Below, in pieces: positions 46,801 through 59,667 of a DNA stretch of 64,000 bases. The stretch spans positions 1,054,001 through 1,118,000 of the forward strand of contig JAZGUH010000564.1 of assembly GCA_037893225.1 (NCBI GenBank), read 5' to 3'. The DNA is from Hippasteria phrygiana. Lineage: Eukaryota > Echinodermata > Asteroidea > Valvatida > Goniasteridae. Position numbers and translations under genes: made by a program. The notes beneath the pieces were generated by a model, which saw only the letters and a list, made by a program, of their open reading frames with translations, did not search any database and had not been told where the DNA came from. Within the stretch, counting starts at the first letter, position 1. Each line of letters opens with the position of its first letter.

Positions 46801-47032
46801 CAATACATTTTCAAAGTGAACAAAGAAACTGGCAGGAGCGGGTTTATGACTTCCGACTAGCGCCCACCCGAACAAAGATACTGACAATTTGGAGATAGCC
46901 AACAGAGGGCAAGATAGCTAACAGAGGGCAAGATAGCTCAGTTGATAGAGCGCGGGTACGGTAACCCGGATGTCGCAGGTTCGAATCCCGCTCCTGTCAG
47001 TTTCTTTGTTCACTTTAAAAATAGATTATACT
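46760..47032. mobile_element. inverted-repeat element carrying a tRNA-like segment
   Basis: The left arm (about 46801-46842, CAAAGTGAACAAAGAAACTG then GCAGGAGCGGG) is the inverted copy of the right arm (about 46985-47026). A relative with the same outer sequence (GGGAAACTGACTAGGTAAAT on this left side) lies at 59862-60235. AACAGAGGGCAAGATAGCT is duplicated at the centre (about 46902 and 46921). Confidence 0.65.
46927..46998 (+). tRNA. tRNA-like sequence (probable pseudo-tRNA)
   Basis: A 72-base cloverleaf can be drawn. The acceptor GGCAAGA/TCCTGTC has one mismatch and one G-T pair. The D arm is GCTC/GAGC with an A box (TAGCTCAGTTGATAGAGC). The middle stem is CGGGT/ACCCG with a 6-base loop, and the T arm holds the B box GGTTCGAATCC. 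The loop of six bases lacks the normal anticodon context, so it is unlikely to be a working tRNA. It probably derives from a tRNA and could still bind Pol III factors. Confidence 0.4.
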
Positions 47033-47649
47033 TGTGTAATAATAATTGCTTGCACTTGAGAACACAATTTTATATGAATCAAAACAGATGTTGATCAATA
47101 AATTATTTTCTATCAGAAATAAAATGTACATTTCGAGGAAGTCTTCACGTGTTATATTGCATGGCAATCGTTTGGTAATGGGAATGTTGCAAAGAGCTTT
47201 TATCAAAAATGCAGTAAATCATATCGCAATATACATTACGAAATTTTGCTTTTGTGGTAAACATCTATTGAGCTAGGATTTTATTTTCATATTGATTTAA
47301 TGTGATTTTTTTAATAATCGAATTATAATTGAAATATGCATTTGGTATGGACTTCATAACACCAAATACCCATGGAACATCATAAGAAACGCAAAAAGTT
47401 ATGATTTTGTTTGAAATCGTTTTACAATTTGAAGGTGTTCTGGGTGTAATAACTAAATATATGAAAAATCAAATAGCTAAACGAGTATTTTTTCATAAAT
47501 GAATCATCTTTTTGGCGTTTGTTTTTGTTGTTTAGTATGCAAGTACAACTTATCAGCCCTGAAGTTCCTCTGTTCAATCCTAACACAGTAAGTTGGACTG
47601 CAAATATTTTCTTCACCGACAATGTTTTTCCCAATACCTGAAATATACT
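47033..47649. other. no gene seen
   Basis: AT-rich spacer. Confidence 0.4.
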
Positions 47650-47975
47650 ACATGTAATACATTTTTCCCATTTATGTGAAAGAATATAGGATTTTGAATT
47701 TAGCATGTTCTGTTGGTGAGATATGGCTTTAAGAAACTTAGAAGTTCAAAAACCAAAAACATTCTATAAAATCGTATGATGACGTCATCTTGACGTCACC
47801 TAAATTTTCATCTATAACAGGAGCTAGCCTACCAACATACCAGGTTTGAAGGAAATCGGACATACCGTTCTCTAGATATGGGCCCTTGAAAAACGCACCT
47901 TTAAGATGACGTCACGTGACACGCGATGACGTCATCATGACGTCACTCGTCGGCATACAATTTCAGCTTAGGGTC
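47650..47975. repeat. third copy of the CRE-palindrome repeat
   Basis: Matches the 3459-4317 units from TTTATGTGAAAGAATATA to GACGTCACTC, including GATATGGGCCCTTGAAAAA and several TGACGTCA words. It lacks the first 100 bases of the unit and one internal segment (AGCTAACAAAGCTATTAC). Confidence 0.75.
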
Positions 47976-48744
47976 TATGGGCGTTTACCAAACGAAGCTA
48001 GGGGCTAGGCTTGGGCTACATTTTTGCGGCTGCCATTTTGAAGCCTCATACCAAACGGCGGGCTTGGGCTAGGTGATGAAGCCCGAGGCTCCGTTTTGGG
48101 CCAAAATCCGAAGCCTTATAGCCTGCCGAAGTGGGGCTGCACACGGGATTGATGACGTCAGTGTTAAAAAACTTTCAGCGAGTCGCCATCTTGAAAAAAA
48201 AACAGCGGTGTGTGGTAGATGCATGGAGTCTATGGACATTGTACGGCCGTTGTGCGGTATTTCGCATTTTCACTTTTGTGCCAACACTTATGAAGGATTC
48301 TGACGGAGATGGAACAACTTGGGGCTAGCGGAGCTGAGCCAGGCAAAGCGAAATTTCAGTGTTAGTAATTTTCCCTGTTAATTTTGGGACAGGACAGAAC
48401 TCATGAACTCGGTTGTTTTTGTTCGTGTTTACTTACACTGTTACAGTCTGAACAAGTTCAGTTCAGTTCTATATTTCCACAGTATTCACAAATAATATAT
48501 TTATATCAGAATATTAATACTGTTTAACAGAGGAGTGAAGACTGTAGAGGGGCCCAAAAAAAGCAAAGCTTGTAAACATGGGACCCTTATACATACATAA
48601 ACGTGCTTTGATCAAAATGAAATATACATACAGTAATACATACAGTAATACAAAAATACATTGTACATTAAACAATACGAACAAGGACAAAGCATATGCC
48701 AGCATGGAAATTATGTAATAAAATAAAATAACTAATTACATACA
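47976..48744. other. no gene; GCTAGGCTTGGGCTA repeats
   Basis: Short direct repeats of GGCTTGGGCTA lie at 48006-48070. The rest is AT-rich and forms the 3' flank of the next LINE. Confidence 0.4.
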
Positions 48745-51700
48745 TCAACAATAAGCATTCAACAAAATTGATTTATAGCTACGCTTAAAAGTTAGAAGGT
48801 TTGTACATTTTTTTAAAGAATCGTTTAGAGAGTTCCATAATTTAGGTCCCTCATATCTAATAGTTTTTTGGGCAAAGGAAGTACAAGTTAATGGGGGATG
48901 AAAATGAAGAGCTTGCCGAGTAAAATGAGTATGAACTTCAAAATTCCGAATGAAAATTGAATAATAGAAGATGGCAACATATTGGAAATAGATTGATACA
49001 TGAGGCAACCAAGTTGGTGATAATAAATATCCTAAATTTTCAAGGTCTTGTGTTTAGAAAACAAGGGATCAGTGTGTGCATTAAATTCGGTAAAATTAAT
49101 TATCCGAAGAGCACGTTTCTGTAAACGGAGCAACCTATTACGACACCACCAGAGTATTATACAGAAAAAAATAGAATTTTAGGGGGAACAAAATGTTTGA
49201 TTCTATTAATGACACCAATATTTCTACTAATAATTTTACATAAATAATCAATATGATTTCCCCAAGATAATCTACAGTCAATTACTAAGCCAAGAAACTT
49301 CAGGCAATCCGTTTTCTCAATACATACGTTGCTAATCAAGACCTCACCTGGAAGTTCACTGGCAGAGTTGCTGAACAGCATATAATTGGTTTTATTAAGA
49401 TTTAATGAAAGTTTATTGACCCTGAACCAATTAGAAACTGAGATAAGCTCATGATTAACTATTTCAACGAGGGTATTAATATTTCTATGGGAGATAAATA
49501 GATTAGAGTCATCAGCAAACAGAATAAATGAAAGCACATCAGACGATTTAGTAAAGTCATTATTATAAATCAAGAACAGCAACGGACCTAGAATTGACCC
49601 CTGAGGCACACCATAACCCAAATTTCTAGATATCGAATTAGACGCCCCAACAGAAACATATTGACTTCATCAGAAAGATAACTTCGGAACCACTCTTGGG
49701 AAATTCCACGAATGCCATAATGAGAAAGCTTATACAATAATATCTCATGATCAATTGTATCAAAGGCTTTTAAAAGGTCAAGAAATATTCCCAGAGTGTG
49801 TTCATAGTTATCCCTAGCAATAGAAACTTTATCAATAAAATCAAGAAGTGCATGAGTAGTTGAATGTTTACTACGAAATCCATATTGGGAACTTGTCAAT
49901 ATTTTAAATTTGTTTAAGAAATTGACAATACGAGTATACACACATTTTTCGAATATTTTAGACAAACAGAATAATATAGAGATAGGTCTCAATTATTAAC
50001 ACTGTTAGAATCACCACTTTTAAAATCTGGTATAACTTTAGCAGTTTTTAATTGACTAGGCACAATACCTGTTACAAAAGTATTGATAATGTATGCAAGT
50101 GGCTTATAAATGGCAGAGATGGAATTCTTAATAACCGAAATGCTAATAGAGTCGTGTCCAACACTTTTTTATTATGTACATTTTTAACAATGTCTGATAC
50201 CTCATTCTCATCGATAGGAGTAAAGAAAAATGTATTTGGATTTCGATGACCAAGAAAATCAATAAAGGAATCCTGGTTAAGAGGAATTTTTCTGGCAAGA
50301 TCTGGACCTATGTTGACGAAATAATCATTAAAATGATTAGCAATTTGGGTGGGATTATTAACTAGCTTCCCCTCATGCATAATGCTACTTACAGTATGAG
50401 AAGACATTTTGTTGTTTAAAATTGAGTTAATTACCTTCCATGTATTACATATATTATTCTTTTCCTTATCAAGTTGATAAACAAAATAATCTTTTTTAGA
50501 AGTACGCAATAAACTGATGAGAATATTGTTGTATCTGGTGTACTTGGTTTTGCGTAAATTAGTGGGATGATCTAAGTAGCGACGATAAAGTTTATTTTTC
50601 TTATTAATGGATTTAAGGAGTGATTTGGTTATCCATGGTGCATCAGGTTTAAATTTAGATTTAACTCTATTATGAGAAATAAGAGGAATATTTGTATCAC
50701 ACACAAAAATAAAACGATCAACAACATTATTAAGAGCCTGTTCAGGGTTATTGCATGTATAAATATCTGCCCAATCAGCAGAATGAAGATCAGCATTACG
50801 CCTTTGAAGATTATCACTTGTAAAATTACGGGCGTGCGTAGAAATAAAATTGTTATTAACGGGCTTTAAACTTACAAAACTGGATAATCATAAAAACTGG
50901 TAGGTGGTCTGAAATATCTGATTTGGGAGACGGTAAAATGTTCGTAAAAAAATTATCAATAAGTGATGCAGAGGTATCGGTTATCCTAGTTGGTTTATCA
51001 ATTGTGGGAAGAAATGAATAAGAAGTAACAAGATCCATGAGGGCCTGACAGTTGGGATTATTATGATTAAGTAAATTAATATTGAAGTCACCAGTAATAC
51101 AAAAAACTGTTTTATCAGAAGTCATTTGAATTAATTGATTCTGGAAAATGTGTAAAAACTCAATATGACTTGCACTTGGAGGTTTTGTACATGACTCCTG
51201 CAATTATGTCCTTAGCTTTTGGAACCGATATTTCAATAAACAAAGACTCAAGTGCACCATTAGAACATTTAAGGTCCTCCCGAATTTTAAAATTCAACTC
51301 AAATCAATATAAAGTGCAACAGAAAGTGCAATAACTGAAAACCTAAAATTGACAGTCTAAAAAACTTTTAAACTGATCGAAATGTCTTTGAAGACTCCTT
51401 ATATTTAGATGAAGTATTGAAAACCCGTCTGTATTATAGATATTTGGAAACTGCTGTGCTGAATAGTACTGCGAATTATTCAACGAATTAAAAGGCTTAT
51501 TAGGATCAACAAAAAATGGTCAACATTACTTTCGGAGTCCTGAGTGGAGCAACTGCTATTGGAGGTGCTAGTATCAGAATCAGAGTTACTATCCTTATTC
51601 ATGTCAAAAATTGTCGAATAAAGATTATCATTGTCCAAGAAATTGAATGGAAAGACATTACTAAGGCATATATGGCATATCCAGGGGTTATTGTCTCCGG

Positions 51701-51902
51701 CCAGGTTATGATAATCATTTAAAGTTAAATAGGTGCATTTTAAGTGAATCCAGGTTTCACAATTATCACAGAATATCCCATTTTGGTTTGATTTCACAGC
51801 CTGTTTACAGGATGCACAGGGAAACTTTATTAGCCTTTTAGAGGTATGGCGGACACAATAGGAGGGCGCTATTTGATTTGGGTAAACATTTTGTGAAACC
51901 AC
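48745..51902 (-). pseudogene. nearly full-length CR1/jockey-type LINE (PHD, endonuclease, RT)
   Basis: On the minus strand, in order: a PHD-like zinc finger (FPCASCKQAV, CDNCETWIHLKC, ICHIC; 51902-51500), and the start of an endonuclease (FSILHLNIRSLQRHFDQF). After a gap come ESLFIEISVPKAKDIIAGV and FCITGDFNINLLNH, then SLIDNFFTN and SDISDHLPVF (51203-50870). The linker holds KPDAPWITKSLLKSINKKNK. The RT follows, with MRPISILFCLSKIFEKCVY, LTSSQYGFRSKHSTTHALL, GIFLDLLKAFDTIDHEILL and LFADDSNLFIS. The C-terminus is RYEGPKLWNSLND, ending at 48745. An internal deletion in the endonuclease and several frameshifts show that it is dead. It differs in sequence from the LINE at 40.4 kb. Confidence 0.85.
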
Positions 51903-53060
51903 AAATTCCAGTGAAAGTCAGAATCAGATATTGTTTTGAGTTAAAGAGGAACTAAAACCAATTTGCATTTTTCCACTTTATTGGCTTTTCTGATAGCTTG
52001 TATATTCTTCTAACCGAATACAAATTGGTAAAGAACGATTAAAATTTATTTCATTGAAAAAAAATGGACTAAAATTGCCCCTTGGAGTGAGCGTTTGGTC
52101 TCAATTCCTGAAAAGGTCATTAGGGATGCAAATGTATGCATATGGCCTTATGACGTGTGTGCGCTTACCCAGCCGTGCAGCCATCACGTCTGCAGCGTGT
52201 TGGTACTATCATCCACGTGTGTTTTATGACATTGTCGTCGTCAGCTGGTCGTACTTTCTTGGCATTTGTTGCCGAATTCACGGCCTTCCTAGCTTACTTT
52301 TGGAGTTATTCGGATCTCGAATGTATTAAAGGTTATAAGTATTATGCCGAGAACGTGTGTGGTACCGGGAGGTGGCTGCACAAGAAATACGGACAAAAAT
52401 CCGAACCTATCTTTTTTAAAGTGCTGCTGCAGCGTGGCCGATCAATCTTAGTTTTCCACTGTATAATATCTGTGTATATACACTCATTACATATTAAAAA
52501 CTTTTCATATCTTTCAAACAACCCAAATACTCGAAAATGAGTCTTTTTCAATGAAGCGCTTTTGTCTCGAAACCAAAAACAAAGGTCACGGCGGCCCGCG
52601 CGCTGCGTTGGTGGTGACGTCATTGTTTGTATGCGCTGACTGTCTAGTGTCTGTACTACGCGCGCACACCACGATACATGTGCACATACACGCGAAACAC
52701 TGTACCGACAATCGTGCGTGTTTGGCGGATTCCGAAAGCGACAATTCTTGGGAGACTTACAGCGTTGATTCTGAAGGTTCTTCGTACAAAAGTGGTACAC
52801 GTACATCGTCGTCATAGACCGTGGGGCATCCGTTCGTATCGTTCAGCCTTGTTCTCTTCGGCAGAGGGGGGACACAATATAACTCTCTAAAGCAAGTTAA
52901 CAATACAATAGTTATTATTTTTGTTGATCCCGCATTCATAGGTTACGCATGTTATGTAATTTTGATGATAAAAAAGTATCTATTTTGTGCGGAATAATAT
53001 CATACAGAATCAGTCGTGCGTGTGTTTGTCCAATGAAATCGGGTTTCTCGTACCTCGCGA
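51903..53060. other. no recognised gene
   Basis: Open frames of 70-157 codons at 52.05-52.9 kb overlap one another on both strands and show no family motifs. Confidence 0.4.
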
Positions 53061-54910
53061 TCTTTGTCACTTTTGGCTTGGCGTTCATTGGATACTAAAT
53101 TTCATGCGCAAATAGAAAGCGATTTTGTAGCCAATGAAAATGGCTGTTATGGCCACACGCGGGACGTCAAAACCAGTGGCAACGTCCGTAAACAAAACGA
53201 CCGCCATGACGGTTTTCATCGCAAATGCTCAGTACCAAATTCCAACGATTCTACAAACAGAAACGGGCTCTCCTTACTTGGAAAGCAGAAACAAGAAGCA
53301 AACCTAAACCTTGTCAGCTGCGGGTAAGCATTGAGTTTATTTATTTTTTATTTCCAAACGAGTACTAGCCCCACATTAGTCATGTTGGTGGTTTTCCCTA
53401 ACGTTGTGAACGTGGCGCACAGTACGTAGGCCTAACGTTAGCGTTAGGCCCTTGCAGGTTTTGCATATGTACCCTAACTTTACTCATGCAATGTTGCCAA
53501 ACTTCTTTGTTGACAAAAACATCAAATTCATTCAGTGAAATACTGGTACTTTTACCTTATATTGCTTGCTATTTAACCTCTGTGAACAACTTCGGTGTAA
53601 TGAAATTTATTCCGAAATTAAAAATCGGCGGTGTCCGGAAATTGGGCACAAAATCTGCCGAGTCGCCTAAACCATCATGCCGACCATGCTAACGTGGCGC
53701 ACTTGAATACATCTCGGAAAATTCCAATTTAACATTGAAGAATTTCTTTAAAGTTGATAAATTCTGATAAACCATTAGGCCTATTAATCTCTAACGTTCA
53801 TTGTGCACTTCAAAATAAAATCGGAAAATCACGCTGAAATAAATTTCTCTTCTAACTTTGTAACGGGTAGGCCCCCCTAGATAAACTCGCAATTTATGAA
53901 CGGGAGTGTTTAGAACTTGAACTTTGAAGTTTCACTTTCTGTGAAATTAAATTTTCAGTTAAAACGTTTGCTCCAGCTAGGCGCTACAAGCGCTTTTTGA
54001 AATACAATTTTATTTATTTTTTTTAAATATGAAGCTTGACTGCAGGCATTCATTTTGGTTGCACTAATTATACACATTTTGTTATGAATAAGATAATTTA
54101 TATCTTAATTATCATATTCATGCAAACTGTTTTATTGGGTTCACCACCCATAGGGAAACCCCTGGCCAATTTTTGAACTGACAAATGCACGAATTTCCGA
54201 AAACTGAATTTATTCCACAACCTGTCTGGGTGTTTTTTTTCAGGCTGTATACATGTATACTGCAAACAAATCCTTGGGGGGGGGGGGGGGGGCTGAACAA
54301 AACAGCTTTGTTGAAAATCAGCTTTATTGGGAATAGAATGTTGAAAAGAATTTACACACTAATGTTATTATATTGTCTTGCATCGGTGTTATGTTTATTT
54401 AAATAAGGGTTTGCATTTCTATTAATTTACCCTTCAGATAATAATAACGGTTGACCTGGTGGCTGATATTTTTGGGCCGAAATATACATTTAATAAACAT
54501 TTCAGTTTTAATGTGTTGTGTGTATTTCCTTTGTTTTACAGATATCAACGCCGGTGCACGGACAAAAGAGCGCTTCAGACACTGAGCCTGCTGAACAAAC
54601 AGATTTTGTAGCTGATGACATGGCTGTTATTACCACATGTGGGACGTCAAAAACCTTGGCAATGTCAAAACAATGAACATAGCTGTTTTATTACTACCCA
54701 TGGGACGTCGAAACCAGTGGCAACGTCAACAAAATCGTCTTAAGTCAATATGGCCGATACTCGTAACGAAAATGAAACAGAGTCCACCAAATTAAAATGC
54801 TATGCACATTTATCTGAAGTTTATGAAGACATCAAACCAATAACAGACATCGTGGACAAAGTTTTTAGAAAGTGTACAAATTTGGAAGGATTTGGGTGGG
54901 AAATCGGCTG
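53061..54910 (+). repeat. repeated GGGACGTCAAAACCAGTGGC units in a possible exon pair
   Basis: The unit GGCTGTTAT...GGGACGTC.AAACCAGTGGCAACGTC occurs at about 53139-53190, 54615-54665 and 54672-54735. The first lies in an open frame ending SCG/GTAAGC (about 53326). The second follows an acceptor-like TTTTACAG at 54540 and encodes ADDMAVITTCGTSKTLAM. So the repeats could be coding in one old gene, or they could be a noncoding repeat with chance frames. A further small frame starts at 54750 (ATG, about 54 codons: YEDIKPITDIVDKVFRKCTN); not recognised. Confidence 0.35.
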
Positions 54911-55007
54911 ACATAACGAGGTGTTTCGTAGCAAATTATGATGGCAGTGACGGTATACTACCTGGTTCCAGACTCGCGATGCCTAAGAAATACGCCTTAA
55001 ACTGCAC

Positions 55008-55515
55008 ACAAGAAACAAACGTTGAGGTACACATTTTTCGGTGGGAAAACTTTAATTATGTTAATAGTCCAATCCAGGATAGCAATCCCCAATGTAACAA
55101 ACTTTGTTGAGAACAAGTTTGAAACTCCGGCTTTTTCATATTTTCAAGATTACGGTACATGTAGCTCGATTACCATATTTTCAAGTTACATTTTTAAAGG
55201 TGTAATGGCAGATGTGTATTGCCTGAGAGATTTGGTTTTTAAATTGTTTAGATAACAATTTTAAGCTTAAAAATAAAAGCAAAATAGGCCCTTTGAAAAA
55301 ACAATCTTGAAATAAGGTAATGTTACAATTCGGATGTGTTGATAGAATTTGTTCAATCAAATCCGCCTTACAAAATACTTTTTAAACTGTCAACAAGAAA
55401 CAAACGTTGAGGTACGCATTTTATCAGTGGATAATAAAACATTGATCCTGTTAATAGTCCAGTCCAGGATAGCAATCCACATTCAACAATGTAACAAACT
55501 TTGTAGAGAACAAGT
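55008..55515. repeat. two direct copies of a 110-bp repeat
   Basis: AGAAACAAACGTTGAGGTAC, AATAGTCCA and CCAGGATAGCAATCC occur in the same order at 55012-55118 and 55391-55515, followed in both by TGTAACAAACTTTGT and GAGAACAAGTT. The intervening 270 bases are unrelated. Confidence 0.65.
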
Positions 55516-58500
55516 TGCTAACTGTGGCTTTATATAATTATAAATCAGCTATAAATAATGGATAGACATGAAGAGAATATGCTATTGGAATGAAAAGAAA
55601 ATTAAGGTATTTGCACCTAATGAGAAATTGTTGTGATTTGCGTCATTGTAATATTAACTCAAATATAAGGGTTAGCCCTTCCAGCTGACTGCATGCGATA
55701 TAGCCTAGGGATCAAATTTGCCAGTGATCCCATCTGCACAAGAGTGGAAGGTTGTGGGTTCGAATTCCACCCAAATAGTATGTGATTTTTTATACCTCAC
55801 ATAGACTGGAAAGCACTGAGCATGCAGTGCTAATTGTAATGCATGTAATACTAAGTCGGGAAGGGCAAACCCTTATTTGAAATTGAAATAGCAGAATGAT
55901 ATTAGGACACGCAGGGCTCTGTTTTTTCATCAGATTGGAAATGTTTGATTTCCAAAATGTCAAAGGAATGCTTCTTACAAAGACTACTTGTAAACTACAA
56001 AAACTGCACGTACATGTATATTGTTTATACAATGTAATTATTCTTTTGTGTCTGGTTGAAACATGACAAGTAATGCAACTGAGGTAATGTTACCACTGAT
56101 GTCGTTCACCTTTTTGAGGGTTGTGTTGATTTCTTTAGACCTTATAAGACATTTTTCATAAATTGCAAATAAATATTATCCATGCTTTTTGAAAAAAATA
56201 GCATTTTTTTCAATGAAAACATTTTCTTCAACAGATAACAAAATGTTTTTATGAATTTTTGCAACCCTCTATTTTTTTTACCTAAAAATGTTCGCACACT
56301 TGGAGAATTGTGTGGATCAAACTTTTAGACATGGCATTTGCCATAAAGTCTAAAACTTGTAATAAGTGATCCTATTGATTTATCTTAACAGGTAATTCTA
56401 TAGAATTGTCAATCAAGTGGCATGTTTGAATTAATTTTGTTCATAGTGAATTTTACTGAAAGCATGGATAACACAAGGATACGCATGGAAATACTTGAAG
56501 CAAATACTTTAATAATACATGTGCATGCACATGTTTTGAAATTCCTAATCTACTTATTGGCAAATGTTGAAGATCCCCCCCCCCCCCCCCCGAGATGTGT
56601 TATCTTTTTTAGTTCAATGCAAACAAATAGTTTCTACATGCGTTAAGCCAAAAATATTTCATTTTACATTAACCTCAGTGAACTTAAAAATGACCTAATA
56701 AAAAATATGAAGCAAAATCACATATTACACCTTTTCAAACCCACGTACATGTAGTTTGTGTACTCCAGCTTTATCGGCGAAAAAAAATGTCGGGATTATA
56801 ATGCCTCAACAAAACATTTTCATTAAATTTTAATAAGTCGAACCATATTTGACGAAAATTAATCTGGTAAAAATAATAGAATACCTATAAAATCTTTGAA
56901 AATAACAATTCACATAGCTGTGTTTACTATATAAAACAAATTAATAATTTCCTTGAACATGAAAAAGAAATTCCCATCGTATCATAATATTTGAGGCACA
57001 ATATACTGAGCTTGATATATTTTTTCAATATATTTTTGGTCAAGCGAGGGCGCTGTTTTTCTTATGTTTTTCTTTAAAGTGAAAAATGTGAAGATTATTT
57101 CGGGAATTACACATTATTGTGCAATTTTTGAGCGTGGGATCAAGTGAATCCTTGATTATACACATGCTATCTACCATTTGAGCCATATTGTGTGTCCCCC
57201 CCAAACGTTGGAGAACAAAAATCGCTTTCTGAAAGGATTTCAGGCCCATGCCCTACAGTCTATCAGGGGAGGATGATTTTTAGGAAATCATTGTCCGATG
57301 TGCTGAACCTTACCAGTTTAGGCCGTTCCGATAGCACGAACCACCGGTGGGGGGGGGGGGGGGGGGGGGGGGGTGTGGAGCGCCGAAGATAATGACGAGG
57401 CCGATGCAGAACCGACAACTAAACACATTAGATGAAAATCGTCTCCAAAATACTGACTGGTAATGTCTATAAACGCTCAGATTTTGTAGGAAAGAATGAC
57501 CGATAATATGCTTTAAGCATGTTCAGATACAATTGCCCGTTATTCTATATTTTTGCTGTGAACATGGGGAGATTACATGTAACTACATGTACATGGAATT
57601 TTCAGATCCAGGTCTTGCATGCAAAAACGGTGCTTGGATACAGTCGCCCTGATCCGACATGACTTTGCTTGAAATTTAGTTCGAGTGTTTTTTGAGAACT
57701 TGCACTTCATTTTTCCAGGAAAAGATTTTACTTTATTACCCTGCCAAATCGGTCAGGAAAAGCAAAATTGTAGAAAATAACCAACCCTCCTTGATAAACA
57801 TGTGGCACACAACCTGTTTATGTTATGATTTGTCAAAATCTGTGACCACTTTCAGTGATCGTTCCCTGCCAAAACTAACCGCAAACACAAACTGTATTCC
57901 CTATATTGCATGAAAATTAAAGGTTGTGCCATGTGTAAAATTCTAAAAGCTTTCCTTTTTTCAGTTGAATTTACATTGTTTTCTGTTAATACAAAATGTA
58001 CATACATGTACATGCACTTGTACAATAAAATTTCCCATTTTTTCGCTCAATTTTATCTAGCAAAAACAAGCACGTATCATATTGTCAGATTGTCGGTATT
58101 TCTTGGGAGACAACCGGGTACGTTTACCATCCTGCATCATCAACTAGACAAGGACTAACTATGGCCAGATCTTAAAGGGAATTTTAAAGGATTCAGATAT
58201 CCAAATTTAGATGAGTAGCTCTGCAAGGCAATACATGTACATAATTCAAGTCCAGGCAGGGATTTAATTTCATGCCATCTTTTTTTTATTGTCCACACAC
58301 ACACTTAAATTACAGTTTAGTGTGATTACATTACTCTTGTAATTTAAATCAGACATATTCCAAAGACCAATTCTATATGACAGGCTGCTGAATTCAACAT
58401 CTTTTTTTGTTTCAATTTATAAGAAAAGAATCTGATATTCGACTGGCAATAAAATGTTTGGGGGGGGGGGGGGTGGGGCCTTACATTATTGTTGTATGGG

Positions 58501-59460
58501 TATTATTGAGTACACGGGAATTTGTTTTCGTACGGGAACGAGTAAAAGTACTTTCCACCAGTAAAAGCCAAAGTAAAGAAAAGGATTCCTGGAAAATAAT
58601 TGGAAACGAAGAAACTCTATTTAATCTCCTATACTTATAACTATCACATCCTATCAAAAACTCTAAACACTGACTCTCACAGCTTGTGTGTTTCAACCTG
58701 TCATTTTGTAGGCTTTGATCTGTACAGCAGCTGGGTCGATTTTGGCCCCGAGAGAGGGAGGGTTTTTAAGAGAATGTTGATAAAAGTTAGTAGTTTTATG
58801 TACATGCACTGGGTAGTATAAAATGTAACAGACAATTATATCTGCCATGAAATAACCAAAAAGTGACTCTTGAGAGCTATTTTATCAAGTGCCCACTGGT
58901 GCCATTTGTCTAAAAGTCGTAATTTGTCTAACAAATCTGATGTCATGACACCTTCCGTGGCATATATAATTGGCCGTTTTATATTGCTGCGCTGTCGTGA
59001 GTACGAGTACATGGAGTACGACATTGTCTTACGTACACTTAAATTACACTGTACTGTCATGCTTGTGCTCCTTTTGTTCGAATGGTCTGACAATGCCAAA
59101 GACTAATCCAATAGCTCTACATCTGGCCAAACAAAAATTGTTTCCCTTCACAACCAACCCTAAATGTCACCAGTCGAGCGCATGTTTTATTTAAAATTAA
59201 TTTTCAAAATCTCACCTTTTGATTTAAAATCATCATCTTTAAACACAGCTATGATGGCACAATTGTGCATTTCGCAAGGTTTTGACTCCCAACTTTTGAG
59301 TTAAATGACGTTTCATGGATGGTAAAAAAAATTGATCAACCCCCAATTTTGTTTCCACTTAGGGCAACACAATATTTTGTTTAATTCCCCAAAATCCTGC
59401 TATTAGCAGAGTGGATCAGATTTGTCCCTACAACGAGATTGGATTTTAGGACTATTAGAA
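55516..59460. other. nearly 4 kb without a recognised gene
   Basis: AT-rich, with a C run at about 56575-56591, a G run at about 57351-57373 and another G run at about 58459-58471. None of the short open frames carries a family motif or a splice-consistent partner. Confidence 0.45.
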
Positions 59461-59667
59461 GATTTGCTCTCCACATTTCACTGCTGACTGTTTAGACAAC
59501 ACAGGACCCTGTCATCTGATCGAAATGCTAAACTGTTGTTGAAATTACAGATTAAATAAAAGTACGGTATTCTCCATTTAACAAAAACAATGTTTTCCCA
59601 TGCTTTGCCACGTTTAGATGAAGGTCCATTCTGATCTTCGACATCAGAGTTCCTTTTCTTGCTTTCA

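Noticed and set aside
55700..55790. Possible tRNA with GGGTTCGAATTCCACCC
   Set aside because: There is a B box, but I could not draw a convincing acceptor stem, D arm or anticodon arm.
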